Of a stretch of DNA of 7,676 nucleotides, positions 4,869 through 7,676 are shown in pieces (within the stretch, counting starts at the first letter, position 1; each line of letters opens with the position of its first letter). A program made the position numbers and the translations under genes. The stretch spans positions 1 to 7,676 of the forward strand of contig CADBUT010000032.1 in assembly GCA_902797925.1 (NCBI GenBank), given 5' to 3'. The notes under the pieces were generated by a model. It saw only the letters and a list, made by a program, of their open reading frames with translations, was not told the DNA's origin and searched no databases. The DNA is from an uncultured Spirochaetaceae bacterium. GTDB lineage: Bacteria > Spirochaetota > Spirochaetia > Treponematales > Treponemataceae.

Positions 4869-7568
4869 ATGTCTGAAGAACTGTTGAAATCGGTTCAGGA
4901 TATGCTGAATGAAGAACAATGGACACGTGCGGCCATCAGCAATTATTCAAAAAACAACTTTCTTGAGCTTGCAGCTAAAGTAGAGGAAGCTAAAAAACAA
5001 AATTGTATTGATGAAGTTAAAGGAATTTGTGACGATCATCTTTCACATTCAAAAAATAGTATCATTGCTTTATATCTTTCAGGCATGCTTTCTCTCAAAA
5101 AGAAAGATCTTGATGAATCAGCTCTTACTACACTTGTTAATATTTTCGTTGATAACCATAAAACAAATATCGTTACTTATCTTTGTGATTCTATTCTTGC
5201 AGAAGATGAAAACAACAAATTTGCGCTCCGCAAACTTGCAGAATGCTACAAAGAAGAAAACAACGAAAAACTCTGGGATATTTATTCCAGAATTGTAAAA
5301 TTAGACCGCTACGAAGCAGACCTTGCAAAGGCACTCGCAGAAAAATACGAGCAGGACGGAGACCTTGAGACAGCAGTAGAATACTACAAAAAAGCTCTTC
5401 TCCGTTTTGTAAACAAGAACCTCGGCAACCAGATTAAAGAAATCTGGACAAAGCTCGTTTCTTTAGTGCCGGAAGAAATCTACTTCTTCAACCTTGTTCA
5501 GAAAGAAGTTGCAAAATCTATAAGTAAAGATAAGGCTGCCCTCCTCCTTCATGAACTTTACAACTATTACCATGACAACCAGAAATGGGACACTGCAATA
5601 GACATTCTTAAGACTATTCTCTCTTATGATGACAAAGACCAGTGGGCACGCAAAGAAATCATTGAATGCTACCGCGGAAAATACGAAGGCCACAGCCAGC
5701 TTGAAAACTATATTAAAGTTTCTAACTTGAGCCAGCACTGGCGCAACGTATTCGAAGCAATTTCAGACTTTGAGAAGCACATTTCTTTTGATGCACATAA
5801 CTTTGTCTTCCACCGCTCATGGGGCGTCGGTATTATCCGCAAAGTTGACAGCGATGAAATCACAATCAACTTCGGCAAAACATACGGTATTAAGAAAATG
5901 TCTCTTAAGATGGCAGTAAGCGCATTGCAGCCGCTTGTCAAAGACCACATCTGGGTTCTTAAAGCAACAAAATCAAAAGAAGAACTTGCAAAAGACGTTA
6001 AAGAGAACAAGGCAAAGATTCTTAAGATTATCATCAAGAGCTTTAACAACAAATGCGACATCAAGCGCATTAAATCAGAGCTTGTACCGAGCATTCTTTC
6101 AGCAAGTGAATGGACAAGCTGGAGCACACAGGCTAGAAAAATCCTTGACGAAGACCCGACTTTCGGCGTGGACATCAACGACATTTCGCTTTACACAGTG
6201 CGCGACCACGCAATTACACAGGAAGAAAAGCTTGAAAACGAGTTTAAAGCTCAGAAGAATTTCTTCTCACGTATCGATATTCTTATGAAATTTGCAAACG
6301 ACGATGAAACAGACAAGACATCTGAACAGTTTGCAGAAATGTTCGAATATTTTGTAGGCTACCTCAAGTCGTTCAGCCAGGTAAACGAGCAGATTATTGC
6401 CTCTTACCTTGTTGCAAGACGCATTTCAGCAGCAAATCCGCATCTTAACCCGAACCTTCAGTTCTCTTTTGCTGATTTGTTCGCCGAAATTGAAGATCCG
6501 CGCGAGATTTATGAAGAACTAAAAGATACAAAGAATACATCTTTGAAAAAGGACTTCCTCAACTGCATTAAAGAGCTTCTTCCGGACTGGGCAGATATTT
6601 ACATCAAATTATTCCCGACAGTTCTTTCACAGGACATTCTTGATGCACTCATTATCAGCGGCAATAAGGAAAAGGTAAAGAAATTCGTTCAGAACTGCTT
6701 TGAAAACTACCGCGATTACCGTGAAGCTGTCATTTTCTTCTTCAAAGAATCTCAGGAAGAAGAATGGTTCAAAGAAGCTGAAATTCCTTATGAAAAGCAG
6801 CTGATTACGCTTATTCACATTCTCGATTTGACTTACCGCGAGATTGAGAACCACCGAGACACAACTGAAAACAGAAAGATTAACAAGAACATTCAGCAGC
6901 TTCTTTTCAAGAACAACACGCTGCTTGATTACATGCTTTCAAACGACATTGATACAGTTACACGTCTTTACACACTCGTTGACGACATCAAAGACCTTGA
7001 TCCGACAATCAAGCAGAATATGCGCAACAAGATTCTGAACGTTTACAAAGACTTCAAGTTCTACGGCACAGAAGAAAAGGTAACTGCAAAGAAGGGCATC
7101 TACACAACAATGAAAATGCTCGAAAAGAACAGAGCATTGCTTGATGACCTTATCAAAGTTCAGCTTCCTGCAAATGCCAAGGAAATTGATGAAGCCCGTG
7201 AAAAAGGCGACTTGAAAGAAAACGCCGAATACAAGGCAGCAAGAGACAAGCAGAGAATTCTTAACGCACAGATCAGCAGACTTCAGGCTGACCTTGATAA
7301 AGCAATTGTTTTCGACCCGACAACAATTACAACTGCCAGAGTATCTTTTGGCACAACTGTATGCCTGTTGAACAAAGATTCAAAAGAAAAAGAAACTTAT
7401 ACAATCTTAGGTCCGTTTGAATCAGACCCGAACAACGGCATTATTTCTTATCTTTCTCCGTTGGGTGAAAAAATCCTCAACGCAAAAGACGGAGAAGAGC
7501 TTAATATTGAAGTCAACGAACAGAACTATCACTATGTAGTTGAATCAATTAAAGCAGCAGATTTCTAA
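4869..7568 (+). CDS. greA: Giant spirochaete-type GreA: TPR/helical N-terminal region fused to a complete transcript-cleavage factor
   Basis: GreA rescues backtracked RNA polymerase by stimulating cleavage of the RNA 3' end. Here the GreA module is residues about 737-899, close to the 158 residues of E. coli GreA. It has the N-terminal coiled-coil finger with the tip motif REKGDLKENAEYKAARDKQ; the acidic tip residues equivalent to E. coli Asp41 and Glu44 are Asp781 and Glu784. The FKBP-like C-terminal domain follows (VSFGTTVCLLN, YTILGPFE, ISYLSPLGEKIL). Ahead of it are about 735 extra residues: helical repeats including TPR-like pairs at about 150-183 and 222-256, a short SH3/Tudor-like beta segment at about 308-358 (HRSWGVGIIRKV then ITINFG and KKMSLKMA), and a long helical region to about 735 that I cannot classify. 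From family knowledge, about 900-residue GreA proteins occur in spirochaetes, so this is not a new fusion. The N-terminal part probably binds partners or polymerase (inference). It is likely cotranscribed with the upstream TPR gene. Codons in roughly residues 38-118 are more AT-ending than the rest. Confidence 0.95.
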   Translation: MSEELLKSVQDMLNEEQWTRAAISNYSKNNFLELAAKVEEAKKQNCIDEVKGICDDHLSHSKNSIIALYLSGMLSLKKKDLDESALTTLVNIFVDNHKTNIVTYLCDSILAEDENNKFALRKLAECYKEENNEKLWDIYSRIVKLDRYEADLAKALAEKYEQDGDLETAVEYYKKALLRFVNKNLGNQIKEIWTKLVSLVPEEIYFFNLVQKEVAKSISKDKAALLLHELYNYYHDNQKWDTAIDILKTILSYDDKDQWARKEIIECYRGKYEGHSQLENYIKVSNLSQHWRNVFEAISDFEKHISFDAHNFVFHRSWGVGIIRKVDSDEITINFGKTYGIKKMSLKMAVSALQPLVKDHIWVLKATKSKEELAKDVKENKAKILKIIIKSFNNKCDIKRIKSELVPSILSASEWTSWSTQARKILDEDPTFGVDINDISLYTVRDHAITQEEKLENEFKAQKNFFSRIDILMKFANDDETDKTSEQFAEMFEYFVGYLKSFSQVNEQIIASYLVARRISAANPHLNPNLQFSFADLFAEIEDPREIYEELKDTKNTSLKKDFLNCIKELLPDWADIYIKLFPTVLSQDILDALIISGNKEKVKKFVQNCFENYRDYREAVIFFFKESQEEEWFKEAEIPYEKQLITLIHILDLTYREIENHRDTTENRKINKNIQQLLFKNNTLLDYMLSNDIDTVTRLYTLVDDIKDLDPTIKQNMRNKILNVYKDFKFYGTEEKVTAKKGIYTTMKMLEKNRALLDDLIKVQLPANAKEIDEAREKGDLKENAEYKAARDKQRILNAQISRLQADLDKAIVFDPTTITTARVSFGTTVCLLNKDSKEKETYTILGPFESDPNNGIISYLSPLGEKILNAKDGEELNIEVNEQNYHYVVESIKAADF

Positions 7569-7592
7569 TTTCAGCATAATACTGAATATAAT

Positions 7593-7629
7593 GAACGAAC
7601 CCCGACGCAGAGCGTGCGGGGTATCGTTC
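7593..7629 (+). terminator. Strong bulged hairpin after greA, possible terminator or dispersed repeat
   Basis: GAACGA (7593-7598) pairs with TCGTTC (7624-7629), and ACCCCGACGC (7599-7608) pairs with GCGT then CGGGGT (7612-7615 and 7617-7622) around an AGA loop. That is 16 base pairs with only two single-base bulges (G7616 and A7623). It begins 24 bp after the greA stop. No T-run follows on the right, so a classic intrinsic terminator is not supported, although a stem this strong could still stop polymerase or protect the mRNA 3' end. It could also be a copy of an intergenic repeat, which one window cannot show. Confidence 0.5.
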
Positions 7630-7676
7630 GTTCTGCTAAGGAATTGCACTCAGGTTTAATACCCTTTATTTCGCCC
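7630..7676. other. Right-edge intergenic stretch, nothing recognisable
   Basis: About 47 bp to the window end contain no supported gene start, promoter or RNA. One minus-strand frame is open from 7675 back to a TGA at 7573-7571, but it runs through the hairpin and its peptide resembles no family I know. Confidence 0.4.

Noticed and set aside
5008..5298. 96-residue rightward open frame, hydrophobic and lysine-rich
   Set aside because: Out-of-frame reading of greA; the hydrophobic peptide reflects the AT-rich codons there.
5708..6184. 158-residue leftward open frame
   Set aside because: Antisense to the greA fusion gene; a shadow of its coding pattern with no ribosome-binding site or family resemblance.
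7592..7660. 22-codon rightward ORF beginning with ATG after greA
   Set aside because: It has no ribosome-binding site and is formed by the hairpin sequence.
7571..7675. Possible 3' end of a convergent leftward gene entering from the right edge
   Set aside because: The frame is open for 34 codons, but it runs through both arms of the strong hairpin and the peptide matches nothing familiar. Too short to support.
1..7676. CRISPR array, insertion sequence, tRNA, phage or defence genes
   Set aside because: I saw no spaced direct repeats, transposase motifs, cloverleaf-like sequence or phage-type proteins on either strand.

Overview
The window looks like chromosomal DNA from a spirochaete, most likely Treponema. 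The best evidence is the rightward gene at 4869-7568. It encodes an about 900-residue protein whose last about 160 residues are a complete GreA transcript-cleavage factor. Long TPR/helical GreA proteins of this size are, from family knowledge, a spirochaete feature (Treponema, Borrelia, Leptospira). The RecA N-terminal sequence also has a treponeme flavour. Base composition is moderately AT-rich. I see no mobile element, CRISPR array, tRNA or rRNA.

Layout: two gene sets diverge from a 156-bp control region at 3733-3888. Leftward, in transcription order, are rpe (ribulose-phosphate 3-epimerase), an exported TPR/coiled-coil protein whose ribosome-binding site starts at the rpe stop, a TPR protein with one membrane segment and a C-terminal OB-fold-like domain, and recA, which runs off the left edge missing only its tail. 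Rightward are a 311-residue TPR protein and the giant greA. Beyond greA is a strong bulged hairpin and about 45 bp with no recognisable gene.

Regulation visible in the sequence: two tandem sigma70-type promoters face right in the divergent region, and the proximal one would make an almost leaderless mRNA. A perfect leftward -10 hexamer lies 2 bp from the distal promoter's -35, so the two directions may compete. The TPR/OB gene and recA are each preceded by the same arrangement (A-tract, 3 nt, ATTTGC, 9-11 nt, TATAGTGT), which suggests each has its own promoter of one type. An AT-rich 14-bp palindrome separates these two genes.

Most of the content is housekeeping: recombination (RecA), the pentose phosphate pathway (Rpe) and transcript elongation (GreA). 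Four of the six genes carry TPR or TPR-like helical repeats. The points most worth checking are a Gly-to-Val replacement at the first position of the RecA Walker A motif, an SH3/Tudor-like segment inside the giant GreA, the TPR-membrane-OB protein beside recA, and the promoter arrangements. I found no convincing wholly new multi-gene system.
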